Source of the DNA: Oscarella lobularis
Lineage: Eukaryota; Porifera; Homoscleromorpha; Homosclerophorida; Oscarellidae
Direction of reading: 5' to 3'
Length of the DNA: 64,000 bases
Assembly: GCF_947507565.1 (NCBI RefSeq)
Contig: NC_089194.1
Location: 62,001-126,000 of the forward strand
Shown here: positions 11,701-26,200 of the stretch, piece after piece
Position numbering within the stretch: position 1 is the stretch's first letter
Layout: each line of letters begins with the position of its first letter
Notes under the pieces: generated by a model
The model's input: only the letters and a program-made list of their open reading frames with translations
What the model was told of the DNA's origin: nothing
Database searches by the model: none
Program-made: the position numbers and the translations under genes

Positions 11701-13931
11701 TTCCAAGGACATGAAGATAAAGTTGAGAGACTAAACTTTGATTCTAAGGACCTGAAGATAAAGTTGAGGGCCTAAATTTTGATTCTAGGGACCTGAAGAT
11801 GAAGTTGAGGGCCTAAACTCCGATTCCAAGGACATGAAGATAAAGTTGAGAGACTAAACTTTGATTCTAAGGGCCTGAAGATAAAGTTGAGGGCCTAAAC
11901 TCCGATTCTAAGGACCTGAAGATAAAGTTGAGGGCCTAATTTTTGATTCTAAGGACCTGAAGATAAAGTTGAGGGCCTAAACTCTGATTCTAAGGCCCTG
12001 AAGATAAAGTTGAGGGCCTAGACTTTGATTCTAAGGACCTGAAGATAAAGTTGAAGGCCTAAACTTTGATTCTAAGGCCTTGAAGAGAAATTTGAAGGCC
12101 CAAACTTTGATTCTAAGGGTCTGAAGTTAAACTTCAGGGCCAAAACTCTGATTCTAAGGACCTGAAGATAAAGTTGAAGGCCCAAACTTTGATTCTAAGG
12201 GTCTGAAGTTAAAGTTCAGGGCTAAAGCTCTGATTCTAAGAACCTGAAGATAAAGTTGAGGGCCTAAACTCTGATTCTAAGGAGATGAAGATAAAGTTGA
12301 GAGACTAAACTTTGATTCTAAGGACCTGAAGATAAAGTTGAGGGCCTAAACTTTGATTCTAAGAACCTTAAGATAAAGTTGATGGCCTAAACTTTAATTC
12401 TAAGGGCCTGAAGATAAAGTTGAGGGCCTAAACTCTGATTCTAAGGCCCTGAAGATAAAGTTGAGGGCCTAGACTTTGATTCTAAGGCCCTGAAGATAAA
12501 TTTGAAGGCCCAAACATTGATTCTAAGGGCCTGAAGATAAAGGTCATGGCCAAAATTCTGATTCTAAGGACCTGAAGATAAAGTTGAGGGCCTAAACTTT
12601 GATTCTAAGAGCCTGAAGATAAAGTTGAGGGCCTAAACTTTGATTCTAAGGACCTGAAGATAAAGTTAAGAGACTAAACTTTGATTCTAAGAAACTGAAG
12701 ATAAAGTTGAACGCCTAAACTTTGATTCTAAGGGCCTGAAGATAAAGTTGAACGTCTAAACTTTGATTCTAAGGCCCTGAAGATAAAGTTGGACGCCTAA
12801 ACTTTGATTCTAAGGGCCTGAAGATAAAGTTGAGGGCCTAAACTCCGATTCTAAGGACCTGAAGATAAAGTTGAGGGCCTAATTTTTGATTCTAAGGACC
12901 TGAAGATAAAGTTGAGGGCCTAAACTCTGATTCTAAGGCCCTGAAGATAAAGTTGAGGGCCTAGACTTTGATTCTAAGGACCTGAAGATAAAGTTGGACG
13001 CCTAAACTTTGATTCTAAGGGCCTGAAGATAAAGTTGAGGGCCTAAACTCCGATTCTAAGGACCTGAAGATAAAGTTGAGGGCCTAATTTTTGATTCTAA
13101 GGACCTGAAGATAAAGTTGAGGGCCTAAACTCTGATTCTAAGGCCCTGAAGATAAAGTTGAGGGCCTAGACTTTGATTCTAAGGACCTGAAGATAAAGTT
13201 GAAGGCCTAAACTTTGATTCTAAGGCCTTGAAGAGAAATTTGAAGGCCCAAACTTTGATTCTAAGGGTCTGAAGTTAAAGTTCAGGGCCAAAACTCTGAT
13301 TCTAAGGACCTGAAGATAAAGTTGAGAGACTAAACTTTGATTCTAAGGACCTGAAGATAAAGTTGAGGGCCTAAACTTTTATTCTAAGGCCCTGAAGATA
13401 AAGTTGAACGCCTAAACTTTGATTCTAGGGGCCTGAAGATAAAGTTGAGGGCCTAAACTCCGATTCCAAGGACATGAAGATAAAGTTGAGAGACTAAACT
13501 TTGATTCTAAGGACCTGAAGATAAAGTTGAGGGCCTAAATTTTGATTCTAGGGACCTGAAGATGAAGTTGAGGGCCTAAACTCCGATTCCAAGGACATGA
13601 AGATAAAGTTGAGAGACTAAACTTTGATTCTAAGGGCCTGAAGATAAAGTTGAGGGCCTAAACTCCGATTCTAAGGACCTGAAGATAAAGTTGAGGGCCT
13701 AATTTTTGATTCTAAGGACCTGAAGATAAAGTTGAGGGCCTAAACTCTGATTCTAAGGCCCTGAAGATAAAGTTGAGGGCCTAGACTTTGATTCTAAGGA
13801 CCTGAAGATAAAGTTGAAGGCCTAAACTTTGATTCTAAGGCCTTGAAGAGAAATTTGAAGGCCCAAACTTTGATTCTAAGGGTCTGAAGTTAAACTTCAG
13901 GGCCAAAACTCTGATTCTAAGGACCTGAAGA
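10406..13931. repeat. Tandem duplication of a 1763-bp block (43 monomers)
   Basis: Copies lie at about 10406-12168 and 12169-13931. Matching markers are offset by exactly 1763 = 43 x 41: gctaaagctctg at about 10459/12222, aacgtctaaa at 10988/12751, tccaaggacatg at 11702/13465, and a second tccaaggacatg at 11825/13588. The join lies in a monomer whose left part is ataaagttgaaggccc instead of agagaaatttgaaggccc. The copies look almost identical, so the event is recent compared with monomer divergence. Confidence 0.87.
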
Positions 13932-16900
13932 TAAAGTTGAAGGCCCAAACTTTGATTCTAACGGTCTGAAGTTAAAGTTCAGGGTCAAAACTTTGATTCT
14001 AAGGACCTGAAGATAAAGTTGAGGGCCTAAGCTCTGATTCTAAGGACCTGAAGATAAAGTTGAGGGCCTAAACTTTGATTCTAAGGATTTGAAGATAAAG
14101 TTGAGGGCCTAAACTTTGATTATAGGGACCTGAAGATAAAGTTGAGGACCTAAACTTTGAATTCCAAGGACCTGAAGATAAGTTGAGGGCCTTAAAATTG
14201 ATTCTAAGGCCCTGAAGATAAAGTTAAGGGCCTAAATTTTGATTCTAAGGACCTGAAGATAAAGTTGAGGGCCTAAACTCTGATTCTAAGGACCTGAAGA
14301 TAAAGTTGAGGGCCTAAACGCCGATTCTAAGGACCTGAAGATAAAGTTGAGAGACTAAACTTTGATTCTAAGGACCTGAAGATAAAGTTGAGAGACTAAA
14401 CTTTGATTCTAAGGACCTGAAGATGAAGTTGAGGGCCTAAACTCTGATTCTAAGGCCCTGAAGATAAACTTGAGGGCCTATACTTTGATTCTAAGGCCCT
14501 GAAGATAAAGTTGAAGGCCTAAACTTTGATTCTAAGGCCCTGAAGAGAAATTTGAAGGCCCAAACTTTGATTCTAAGGGTCTGAAGTTAAAGATCAGGGC
14601 CAAAACTCTGATTCTAAGGACCTGAAGATAAAGTTGAGGGCCTAGACTTTGATTCTAAGGACCTGAAGATAAAGTTAATGGCCTAAACTTTGATTCTAAG
14701 AGCCTGAAGATAAAGTTGAGGGCCTAAACTTTTATTCTAAGGGCCTGAAGATAAAGTTGAGGGCCTAGACTTTGATTCTAAGGACCTGAAGATAAAGTTG
14801 AGGGCCTAAACTCTGATTCTAAGGCCCTGAAGATAAACTTGAGGGCCTAGACTTTGATTCTAAGGCCCCTGAAGATAAAGTTGAAGGCCAAAACTTTGAT
14901 TCTAAGGCCCTGAAGAGAAATTTGAAGGCCCAAACTTTGATTCTGAGGGTCTGAAGTTAAAGTTCAGAGCCAAAACTCTGATTCTAAGGACCTGAAGATA
15001 AAGTTGAGGGCCTAGACTTTGATTCTAAGGACCTGAAGATAAAGTTGATGGCCTAAACTTTGATTCTAGGGACCTGAAGATAAAGTTGAGGGCCTAAACT
15101 TTGAATTCCAAGGACCTGAAGATAAGTTGAGGGCCTTAAAATTGATTCTAAGGCCCTGAAGATAAAGTTAAGGCCAAAATTTTGATTCTAAGGACCTGAA
15201 GATAAAGTTGAGGGCCTAAACTCTGATTCTAAGGACCTGAAGATAAAGTTGAGGGCCTAAACGCCGATTCTAAGGACCTGAAGATAAAGTTGAGAGACTA
15301 AACTTTGATTCTAAGGACATGAAGATAAAGTTGAGAGACTAAACTTTGATTCTAAGGACCTGAAGATGAAGTTGAGGGCCTAAACTCTGATTCTAAGGCC
15401 CTGAAGATAAAGTTGAGAGACTAAATTTTGATTCTAAGGACCTGGAGATAAAGTTGAGGGCCTAAACTCTGATTCTAAGGCCCTGAAGATAAAGTTGAGG
15501 GTCTATACTTTGATTCTAAGGCCCTGAAGATAAAGTTGAAGGCCTAAACTTTGATTCTAAGGCCCTGAAGAGATATTTGAAGGCCCAAACTTTGATTCTA
15601 AGGGTCTGAAGTTAAAGATCAGGGCCAAAACTCTGATTCTAAGGACCTGAAGATAAAGTTGAGGGCCTAGACTTTGATTCTAAGGACCTGAAGATAAAGT
15701 TGATGGCCTAAACTTTGATTCTAAGAGCCTGAAGATAAAGTTGAGGGCCTTAACTTTGATTCTAAGGCCCTGAAGATAAAGTTGAACGCCTAAACTTTGA
15801 TTCTAAGGGCCTAAAGATAAAGTTGAGGGCCTAAACTTTGATTCTAAGGACATGAAGATAAAGTTGAGGGCCTAAACTTTGATTCTAAGGTCCTGAAGAT
15901 AAAGTTGAGGGCCTAAACTTTGATTCTAAGGCCCTGAAGATAAAGTTGAACGCCTACACTTTGATTCTAAGGGCCTGAAGATAAAGTTGAGAGACTAAAC
16001 TTTGATTCTAGGGACCTGAAGATGAAGTTGAGGGCCTAAATTTTGATTCTAAGGACCTGAAGATAAAGTTGAGAGACTAAACTTTGATTCTAAGAGCCTG
16101 AAGATAAAGTTGAGGGCCTTAACTTTGATTCTAAGGCCCTGAAGATAAAGTTGAACGCCTAAACTTTGATTCTAAGGGTCTGAAGTTAAAGTTCAGGGCC
16201 AAAACTCTGATTCTAAGGACCTGAAGATAAATTGAGGGCCTAGACTTTGATTCTAAGGACCTGAAGATAAAGTTGATGGCCTAAACTTTGATTTTAAGAG
16301 CCTGAAGATAAAGTTGAGGGCCTAAACTTTGATTCTAAGGCCCTGAAGATAAAGTTGAGGGCCTAAACTTTGATTCTAAGGTCCTGAAGATAAAGCTGAG
16401 GGCCTAAACTTCGATTCTAAGGCCCTGAAGATAAATTTGAACGCCTAAACTTTGATTCTAAGGGCCTGAAGATAAAGTTGAGGGCCTAAACTGCGATTCT
16501 AAGGACCTGAAGATAAAGTTGAGAGACTAAACTTTGATTCTAGGGACCTGAAGATGAAGTTGAGGGACTAAATTTTGATTCTAAGGACCTGAAGATAAAG
16601 TTGATGGCCTAAACTTTGATTCTAAGAGCCTGAAGATGAAGTTGAGGGCCTAAACTTTGATTCTAAGGCCCTGAAGATAAAGTTGAGGGCCTAGACTTTG
16701 ATTCTAAGGCCCTGAAGATAAAGTTGAAAGCCTAAACTTTGATTCTAAGGCCCTGAAGAAAAATTTGAAGGCCCAAACTTTGATTCTAAGGGTCTAAAGT
16801 TAAAGTTCAGGGGATAAACTCTGATTCTAAGGACCTGAAGATAAAGTTGAGGGCCTAGACTTTGATTCTAAGGACCTGAAGATAAAGTTGATGGCCTAAA

Positions 16901-18170
16901 CTTTGATTATAAGAGCCTGAAGATAAATTTGAGGGCCTAAACTTTTATTCTAAGGGCCTGAAGATAAACTTGAGGGCCTAGACTTTGATTCTAAGGCCCT
17001 GAAGATAAAGTAGAGGGCCTAAACTCTAATTCTAAGACCCTGAAGATAAAGTTGAAGGCCCAAACATTGATTCTAAGGGCCTGAAGATAAAGGTCATGGC
17101 CAAAACTCTGATTCTAAGGACCTGAAGATAAAGTTGAGGGCCTAAACTTTGATTCTAAGGACCTGAAGATAAAGTTGAGAGACTAAACTTTGATTCTAAG
17201 GACCTGAAGATAAAGTTGAGGGCCTAAACTTTGATTCTAAGGCCCTGAAGAGAAAGTTGAAGGCCAAAACATTGATTCTAAGGGCCTGAAGATAAAGGTC
17301 ATGGCCAAAACTCTGATTCTAAGGACCTGAAGATAAAGTTGAGGGCCTAAACTTTGATTCTAAGGACCTGAAGATAAAGTTGAGAGAATAAACTTTGATT
17401 CTAAGGACCTGAAGATAAAGTTGAGGGCCTAAACTTTTATTCTAAGGGCCTGAAGATAAAGTTGAGGGCCTAAACTCTGATTCTAAGGACCTGAAGATAA
17501 AGTTGAGGGCCTAGACTTTGATTCTAAGGTACCTGAAGATAAAGTTGATGGCCTAAACTTTGATTCTAAGAGCCTGAAGATAAAGTTGAGGGCCTAAACG
17601 CCGATTCTAAGGACCTGAAGATAAAGTTGAGAGACTAAACTTTGATTCTAGGGACGTGAAGATGAAGTTGAGGGCCTAAATTTTGATTCTAAGGACCTGC
17701 AGATAAAGTTGAGGGCCTAAACTCTGACTCTAAGGCCCTGAAGATAAAGTTGAGGACATAGATTTTGATTCTAAGGCCCTGAAGATAAAGTTGAACGCCT
17801 AAACTTTGATTCTAAGGCCTTGAAGAGAAATTTGAAGACCCAAACTTTGATTCTAAGGGTCTGAAGTTAAAGTTCAGGGCCAAAACTCTGATTCTAAGGA
17901 CCTGAAGATAAAGTTGAGGGCCTAGACTTTGATTCTAAGGACCTGAAGATAAAGTTGATGGCCTAAACTTTGATTCTAGGGACCTGAAGATAAAGTTGAG
18001 GGCCTAAACTTTGATTCCAAGGACCTGAAGATAAGTTGAGGGCCTTAAAATTGATTCTAAGGCCCTGAAGATAAAGTTGAGGTCCTAAATTTTGATTCTA
18101 AGGACCTGAAGATAAAGTTGAGGGCCTAAACTCTGATTCTAAGGACCTGAAGATAAAGTTGAGGGCCTAA

Positions 18171-21100
18171 GCTCTGATTCTAAGGACCTGAAGATAAAGT
18201 TGAGGGCCTAAACTTTGATTCTAAGGATTTGAAGATAAAGTTGAGGGCCTAAACTTTGATTATAGGGACCTGAAGATAAAGTTGAGGGCCTAAACTTTGA
18301 TTCCAAGGACCTGTAGATAAGTGGAGGGCCTAAAAATTGATTCTAAGGCCCTGAAGATAAAGTTGAGGGCAAAAACTTCGATTCTAAGGCCCTGAAGATA
18401 AAGTTGAGGGCCTAAACCTTGATTCTAAGGCCCTGAAGATAAAGTTGAGGCCATAAAGTTCGATTTTAAGGTTCTGAAGATAAAGATGAGGGCCTAAACT
18501 TTGATTCTAAAGTCCTAAAGATAAAGTTAAGGGCTTAAACTTTGATTCTCAGGAGCTAAAGATAAAGTTGAGGGCCTAAACTCTGATTCTAAGGCCATGA
18601 AGATAAAGTTGAGGGCGTAGACTTTGATTCTAAGGCCCTGAAGATAAAGTTGAAGGCCTAAACTTTGATTCTAAGGCCCTGAAGAGAAATTTGAAGGCCT
18701 AGACTTTGATTCTAAGGACCTGAAGATAAAGTTGATGGCCTAAACTTTGATTCTAGGGACCTGAAGATAAAGTTGAGGGCCTAAACGCCGATTCTAAGGA
18801 CCTGAAGATAAAGTTGAGAGACTAAACTTTGATTCTAAGGACCTGAAGATAAAGTTGAGAGCCTAAACTTTGATTCTATGGACGTGAAGATGAAGTTGAG
18901 GGCCTAAACTCTGATTCTAAGGCCCTGAAGATAAACTTGAGGGCCTATACTTTGATTCTAAGGCCCTGAAGATAAAGTTGAAGGCCTAAACTTTGATTCT
19001 AAGGCCCTGAAGAGAAATTTGAAGGCCCAAACTTTGATTCTAAGGGTCTGAAGTTAAAGATCAGGGCCAAAACTCTGATTCTAAGGACCTGAAGATAAAG
19101 TTGAGGGCCTAGACTTTGATTCTAAGGACCTGAAGATAAAGTTGATGGCCTAAACTTTGATTCTAAGAGCCTGAAGATAAAGTTGAGGGCCTAAACTTTT
19201 ATTCTAAGGGCCTGAAGATAAAGTTGAGGTCTTAGACTTTGATTCTAAGGGCCTGAAGATAAAGTTGAGGGCCTAAACTCTGATTCTAAGGCCCTGAAGA
19301 TAAACTTGAGGGCCTAGACTTTGATTCTAAGGCCCCTGAAGATAAAGTTGAAGGCCAAAACTTTGATTCTAAGGCCCTGAAGAGAAATTTGAAGGCCCAA
19401 ACTTTGATTCTGAGGGTCTGAAGTTAAAGTTCAGAGCCAAAACTCTGATTCTAAGGACCTGAAGATAAAGTTGAGGGCCTAGACTTTGATTCTAAGGACC
19501 TGAAGATAAAGTTGATGGCCTAAACTTTGATTCTACGGACCTGAAGATAAAGTTGAGGGCCTAAACTTTGAATTCCAAGGACCTGAAGATAAGTTGGGGG
19601 CCTTAAAATTGATTCTAAGGCCCTGAAGATAAAATTAAGGGCCTAAATTTTGATTCTAAGGACCTGAAGATAAAGTTGAGGGCCTAAACTCTGATTCTAA
19701 GGACCTGAAGATAAAGTTGAGGGCCTAAACGCAGATTCTAAGGACCTGAAGATAAAGTTGAGAGACTAAACTTTGATTCTAAGGACCTGCAGATAAAGTT
19801 GAGGGCCTAAACTCTGATTCAAAGGCCCTGAAGATAAAGTTGAGGGCCTAAACTTTGATTCTAGGGACCTGAAGATAAAGTTGAGGGCCTAAATTTTGAT
19901 TCTAAGGACCTGAAGATAAAGTTGAGGGCCTAAACTCTGATTCTAAGGACCTGAAGATAAAGTTGAGGGCCTAAACGCCGATTCTAAGGACCTGAAGATA
20001 AAGTTGAGAGACTAAACTTTGATTCTAAGGACCTGAAGATAAAGTTGAGGGCCTAAACTTTGATTCTAGGGACGTGAAGATGAAGTTGAGGGCCTAAATT
20101 TTGATTCTAAGGCCATGAAGATAAAGTTGAGAGCCTAGACTTTGATTCTAAGGCCCTGAAGATAAAGTTGAAGGCCTAAACTTTGATTCTAAGGCCCTGA
20201 AGAGAAATTTGAAGGCCCAAACTTTGATTCTAAGGGTCTGAAGTTAAAGTTCAGGGCCAAAACTCTGATTCTAAGGACCTGAAGATAAAGTTGAGGGCCT
20301 AGACTTTGATTCTAAGGACCTGAAGATAAAGTTGATGGCCTAAACTTTGATTCTAGGGACCTGAAGATAAAGTTGAGGGCCTAAACTTTGAATTCCAAGG
20401 ACCTGAAGATAAGTTGAGGGCCTTAAAATTGATTCTAAGGCCCTGAAGATAAAGTTAAGGGCCTAAACTCTGATTCTAAGGACCTGAAGATAAAGTTGAG
20501 GAACTAAACGCCGATTCTAAGGACCTGAAGATAAAGTTGAGAGACTAAACTTTGATTCTAAGGACCTGAAGATAAAGTTGAGAGACTAAACTTTGATTCT
20601 AAGGACCTGAAGATGAAGTTGAGGGCCTATATTTTGATTCTAAGGACCTGCAGATAAAGTTGAGGGCCTAAACTCTGATTCTATGGCCCTGAAGATAAAG
20701 TTGAGGGCCTATACTTTGATTCTAAGGCCCTGAAGATAAAGTTGAAGGCCTAAACTTTGATTCTAAGGCCCTGAAGAGAAATTTGAAGGCCCAAACTTTG
20801 ATTCTAAGGGTCTGAAGTTAAAGATCAGGGCCAAAACTCTGATTCTAAGGACCTGAAGATAAAGTTGAGGGCCTAGACTTTGATTCAAAGGACCTGAAGA
20901 TAAAGTTGATGGCCTAAACTTTTATTTTGAGGGCCTGAAGATAAAGTTGAGGGCCTAGACTTTGATTCTAAGGACCTGAAGATAAAGTTGAGGGCCTAAA
21001 CTCTGATTCTAAGGCCCTGAAGATAAAGTTGAAGGCCCAAACTTTGATTCTAAGGGTCTGAAGTTAAAGTTCAGGGTCAAAACTTTGATTCTAAGGACCT

Positions 21101-23214
21101 GAAGATAAAGTTGAGGGCCTAAGCTCTGATTCTAAGGACCTGAAGATAAAGTTGAGGGCCTAAACTTTGATTCTCAGGATTTGAAGATAAAGTTGAGGGC
21201 CTAAACTTTGATTATAGGGACCTGAAGATAAAGTTGAGGGCCTAAACTTTGATTCCAAGGACCTGTAGATAAGTGGAGGGCCAAAAAATTGATTCTAAGG
21301 CCCTGAAGATAAAGTTGAGGGCATAAACTTCGATTCTAAGGCCCTGAAGATAAAGTTGAGGGCCTAAACCTTGATTCTAAGGCCCTGAAGATAAAGTTGA
21401 GGCCTTAAAGTTCGATTTTAAGGTTCTGAAGATAAAGATGAGGGCCTAAAATTTGATTCTAAAGTCCTAAAGATAAAGTTAAGGGCTTAAACTTTGATTC
21501 TAAGGAGCTAAAGATAAAGTTGAGGGCCTAAACTCTGATTCTAAGGCCATGAAGATAAAGTTGAGGGCGTAGACTTTGATTCTAAGGCCCTGAAGATAAA
21601 GTTGAAGGCCTAAACTTTGATTCTAAGGCCCTGAAGAGAAATTTGAAGGCCTAGACTTTGATTCTAAGGACCAGAAGATAAAGTTGATGGCCTAAACTTT
21701 GATTCTAGGGACCTGAAGATAAAGTTGAGGGCCTAAACGCCGATTCTAAGGACCTGAAGATAAAGTTGAGAGACTAAACTTTGATTCTAAGGACCTGAAG
21801 ATAAAGTTGAGGGCCTAAACTTTGATTCTATGGACGTGAAGATGAAGTTGAGGGACTAAATTTTGATTCTAAGGACCTGCAGATAAAGTTGAGGGCCTAA
21901 ACTCTGATTCAAAGGCCCTGAAGATAAAGTTGAGGGCCTAAACTTTGATTCTAGGGACCTGAAGATAAAGTTGAGGGCCTAAATTTTGATTCTAAGGACC
22001 TGAAGATAAAGTTGAGGGCCTAAACTTTGAATTCCAAGGACCTGAAGATAAGTTGAGGGCCTTAAAATTGATTCTAAGGCCCTGAAGATAAAGTTAAGGG
22101 CCTAAATTTTGATTCTAAGGACCTGAAGATAAAGTTGAGGGCCTAAACTCTGATTCTAAGGACCTGAAGATAAAGTTGAGGGCCTAAACGCCGATTCTAA
22201 GGACCTGAAGATAAAGTTGAAAGACAAAACTTTGATTCTAAGGACCTGAAGATAAAGTTGAGAGACTAAACTTTGATTCTAAGGACCTGAAGATGAAGTT
22301 GAGGGCCTAAACTCTGATTCTAAGGCCCTGAAGATAAACTTGAGGGCCTATACTTTGATTCTAAGGATTTGAAGATAAAGTTGAGGGCCTAAACTTTGAT
22401 TATAGGGACCTGAAGATAAAGTTGAGGGCCTAAACTTTGATTCCAAGGACCTGTAGATAAGTGGAGGGCCAAAAAATTGATTCTAAGGCCCTGAAGATAA
22501 AGTTGAGGGCATAAACTTCGATTCTAAGGCCCTGAAGATAAAGTTGAGGGCCTAAACCTTGATTCTAAGGCCCTGAAGATAAAGTTGAGGCCTTAAAGTT
22601 CGATTTTAAGGTTCTGAAGATAAAGATGAGGGCCTAAAATTTGATTCTAAAGTCCTAAAGATAAAGTTAAGGGCTTAAACTTTGATTCTAAGGAGCTAAA
22701 GATAAAGTTGAGGGCCTAAACTCTGATTCTAAGGCCATGAAGATAAAGTTGAGGGCGTAGACTTTGATTCTAAGGCCCTGAAGATAAAGTTGAAGGCCTA
22801 AACTTTGATTCTAAGGCCCTGAAGAGAAATTTGAAGGCCTAGACTTTGATTCTAAGGACCAGAAGATAAAGTTGATGGCCTAAACTTTGATTCTAGGGAC
22901 CTGAAGATAAAGTTGAGGGCCTAAACGCCGATTCTAAGGACCTGAAGATAAAGTTGAGAGACTAAACTTTGATTCTAAGGACCTGAAGATAAAGTTGAGG
23001 GCCTAAACTTTGATTCTATGGACGTGAAGATGAAGTTGAGGGACTAAATTTTGATTCTAAGGACCTGCAGATAAAGTTGAGGGCCTAAACTCTGATTCAA
23101 AGGCCCTGAAGATAAAGTTGAGGGCCTAAACTTTGATTCTAGGGACCTGAAGATAAAGTTGAGGGCCTAAATTTTGATTCTAAGGACCTGAAGATAAAGT
23201 TGAGGGCCTAAACT
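18171..23214. repeat. Overlapping duplications of 2952 bp and 1188 bp in the 41-bp array
   Basis: The rare marker ttcgattttaaggttctgaa occurs near 18459, 21411 and 22599. The first offset is 2952 = 72 x 41 and is also seen for the gctctgattc block at 18171/21123. The second offset is 1188, one base less than 29 x 41, and links about 21178-22026 with 22366-23214. A related copy of the same opening block (gctctgattc, ggatttgaag, attataggg) lies at 14031. Nested duplications of different lengths have therefore acted on the same segment. Confidence 0.8.
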
Positions 23215-26200
23215 CTGATTCTAAGGACCTGAAGATAAAGTTGAGGGCCTAAACGCCGATTCTAAGGACCTGAAGATAAAGTTGAGAGACTAAACTTTGA
23301 TTCTAAGGACCTGAAGATAAAGTTGAGGGCCTAAACTTTGATTCTAGGGACGTGAAGATGAAGTTGAGGGCCTAAATTTTGATTCTAAGGCCATGAAGAT
23401 AAAGTTGAGGACCTAAACTTTGAATTCCAAGGACCTGAAGATAAGTTGAGGGCCTTAAAATTGATTCTAAGGCCCTGAAGATAAAGTTAAGGGCCTAAAT
23501 TTTGATTCTAAGGACCTGAAGATAAAGTTGAGGGCCTAAACTCTGATTCTAAGGACCTGAAGATAAAGTTGAGGGCCTAAACGCCGATTCTAAGGACCTG
23601 AAGATAAAGTTGAGAGACAAAACTTTGATTCTAAGGACCTGAAGATAAAGTTGAGAGACTAAACTTTGATTCTAAGGACCTGAAGATGAAGTTGAGGGCC
23701 TAAACTCTGATTCTAAGGCCCTGAAGATAAACTTGAGGGCCTATACTTTGATTCTAAGGCCCTGAAGATAAAGTTGAAGGCCTAAACTTTGATTCTAAGG
23801 CCCTGAAGAGAAATTTGAAGGCCCAAACTTTGATTCTAAGGGTCTGAAGTTAAAGATCAGGGCCAAAACTCTGATTCTAAGGACCTGAAGATAAAGTTGA
23901 GGGCCTAGACTTTGATTCTAAGGACCTGAAGATAAAGTTGATGGCCTAAACTTTGATTCTAAGAGCCTGAAGATAAAGTTGAGGGCCTAAACTTTTATTC
24001 TAAGGGCCTGAAGATAAAGTTGAGGTCTTAGACTTTAATTCTAAGGGCCTGAAGATAAAGTTGAGGGCCTAAACTCTGATTCTAAGGCCCTGAAGATAAA
24101 CTTGAGGGCCTAGACTTTGATTCTAAGGCCCCTGAAGATAAAGTTGTAGGCCAAAACTTTGATTCTAAGGCCCTGAAGAGAAATTTGAAGGCCCAAACTT
24201 TGATTCTGAGGGTCTGAAGTTAAAGTTGAGGGCCTAGACTCTGATTCTAAGGACCTGAAGATAAAGTTGAGGGCCTAGACTTTGATTCTAAGGACCTGAA
24301 GATAAAGTTGATGGCCTAAACTTTGATTCTAGGGACCTGAAGATAAAGTTGAGGGCCTAAACTTTGAATTCCAAGGACCTGAAGATAAGTTGGGGGCCTT
24401 AAAATTGATTCTAAGGGCCTGAAGATAAAATTAAGGGCCTAAATTTTGATTCTAAGGACCTGAAGATAAAGTTGAGGGCCTAAACTCTGATTCTAAGGCC
24501 CTGAAGAGAAATTTGAAGGCCCAAACTTTGATTCTGAGGGTCTGAAGTTAAAGTTCAGAGCCAAAACTCTGATTCTAAGGACCTGAAGATAAAGTTGAGG
24601 GCCTAGACTTTGATTCTAAGGACCTGAAGATAAAGTTGATGGCCTAAACTTTGATTCTAGGGACCTGAAGATAAAGTTGAGGGCCTAAATTTTGATTCTA
24701 AGGACCTGAAGATAAAGTTGAGGGCCTAAACTCTGATTCTAAGGACCTGAAGATAAAGTTGAGGGCCTAAACGCCGATTCTAAGGACCTGAAGATAAAGT
24801 TGAGAGACTAAACTTTGATTCTAAGGACCTGAAGATAAAGTTGAGGGCCTAAACTTTGATTCTAGGGACGTGAAGATGAAGTTGAGGGCCTAAATTTTGA
24901 TTCTAAGGCCATGAAGATAAAGTTGAGGGCCTAAACTTTGAATTCCAAGGACCTGAAGATAAGTTGAGGGCCTTAAAATTGATTCTAAGGCCCTGAAGAT
25001 AAAGTTAAGGGCCTAAATTTTGATTCTAAGGACCTGAAGATAAAGTTGAGGGCCTAAACTCTGATTCTAAGGACCTGAAGATAAAGTTGAGGGCCTAAAC
25101 GCCGATTCTAAGGACCTGAAGATAAAGTTGAAGGACAAAACTTTGATTCTAAGGACCTGAAGATAAAGTTGAGAGACTAAACTTTGATTCTAAGGACCTG
25201 AAGATGAAGTTGAGGGCCTAAACTCTGATTCTAAGGCCCTGAAGATAAACTTGAGGGCCTATACTTTGATTCTAAGGCCCTGAAGATAAAGTTGAAGGCC
25301 TAAACTTTGATTCTAAGGCCCTGAAGAGAAATTTGAAGGCCCAAACTTTGATTCTAAGGGTCTGAAGTTAAAGATCAGGGCCAAAACTCTGATTCTAAGG
25401 ACCTGAAGATAAAGTTGAGGGCCTAGACTTTGATTCTAAGGACCTGAAGATAAAGTTGATGGCCTAAACTTTGATTCTAAGAGCCTGAAGATAAAGTTGA
25501 GGGCCTAAACTTTTATTCTAAGGGCCTGAAGATAAAGTTGAGGTCTTAGACTTTGATTCTAAGGGCCTGAAGATAAAGTTGAGGGCTTAAATTCTGATTC
25601 TAAGGCCCTGAAGATAAACTTGAGGGCCTAGACTTTGATTCTAAGGCCCCTGAAGATAAAGTTGAAGGCCAAAACTTTGATTCTAAGGCCCTGAAGAGAA
25701 ATTTGAAGGCCCAAACTTTGATTCTGAGGGTCTGAAGTTAAAGTTCAGAGCCAAAACTCTGATTCTAAGGACCTGAAGATAAAGTTGAGGGCCTAGACTT
25801 TGATTCTAAGGACCTGAAGATAAAGTTGATGGCCTAAACTTTGATTCTAGGGACCTGAAGATAAAGTTGAGGGCGTAAACTTTGATTCTAAGGACCTGAA
25901 GATAAGTTGGGGGCCTTAAAATTGATTCTAAGGCCCTGAAGATAAAGTTAAGGGCCTAAATTTTGATTCTAAGGACCTGAAGATAAAGTTGAGGGCCTAA
26001 ACTCTGATTCTAAGGACCTGAAGATAAAGTTGAGGGCCTAAACGCAGATTCTAAGGACCTGAAGATAAAGTTCAGAGACTAAACTTTGATTCTAAGGACC
26101 TGAAGATAAAGTTGAGAGACTAAACTTTGATTCTAAGGACCTGAAGATGAAGTTGAGGGCCTAAACTCTGATTCTAAGGCCCTGAAGATAAAGTTGAGAG

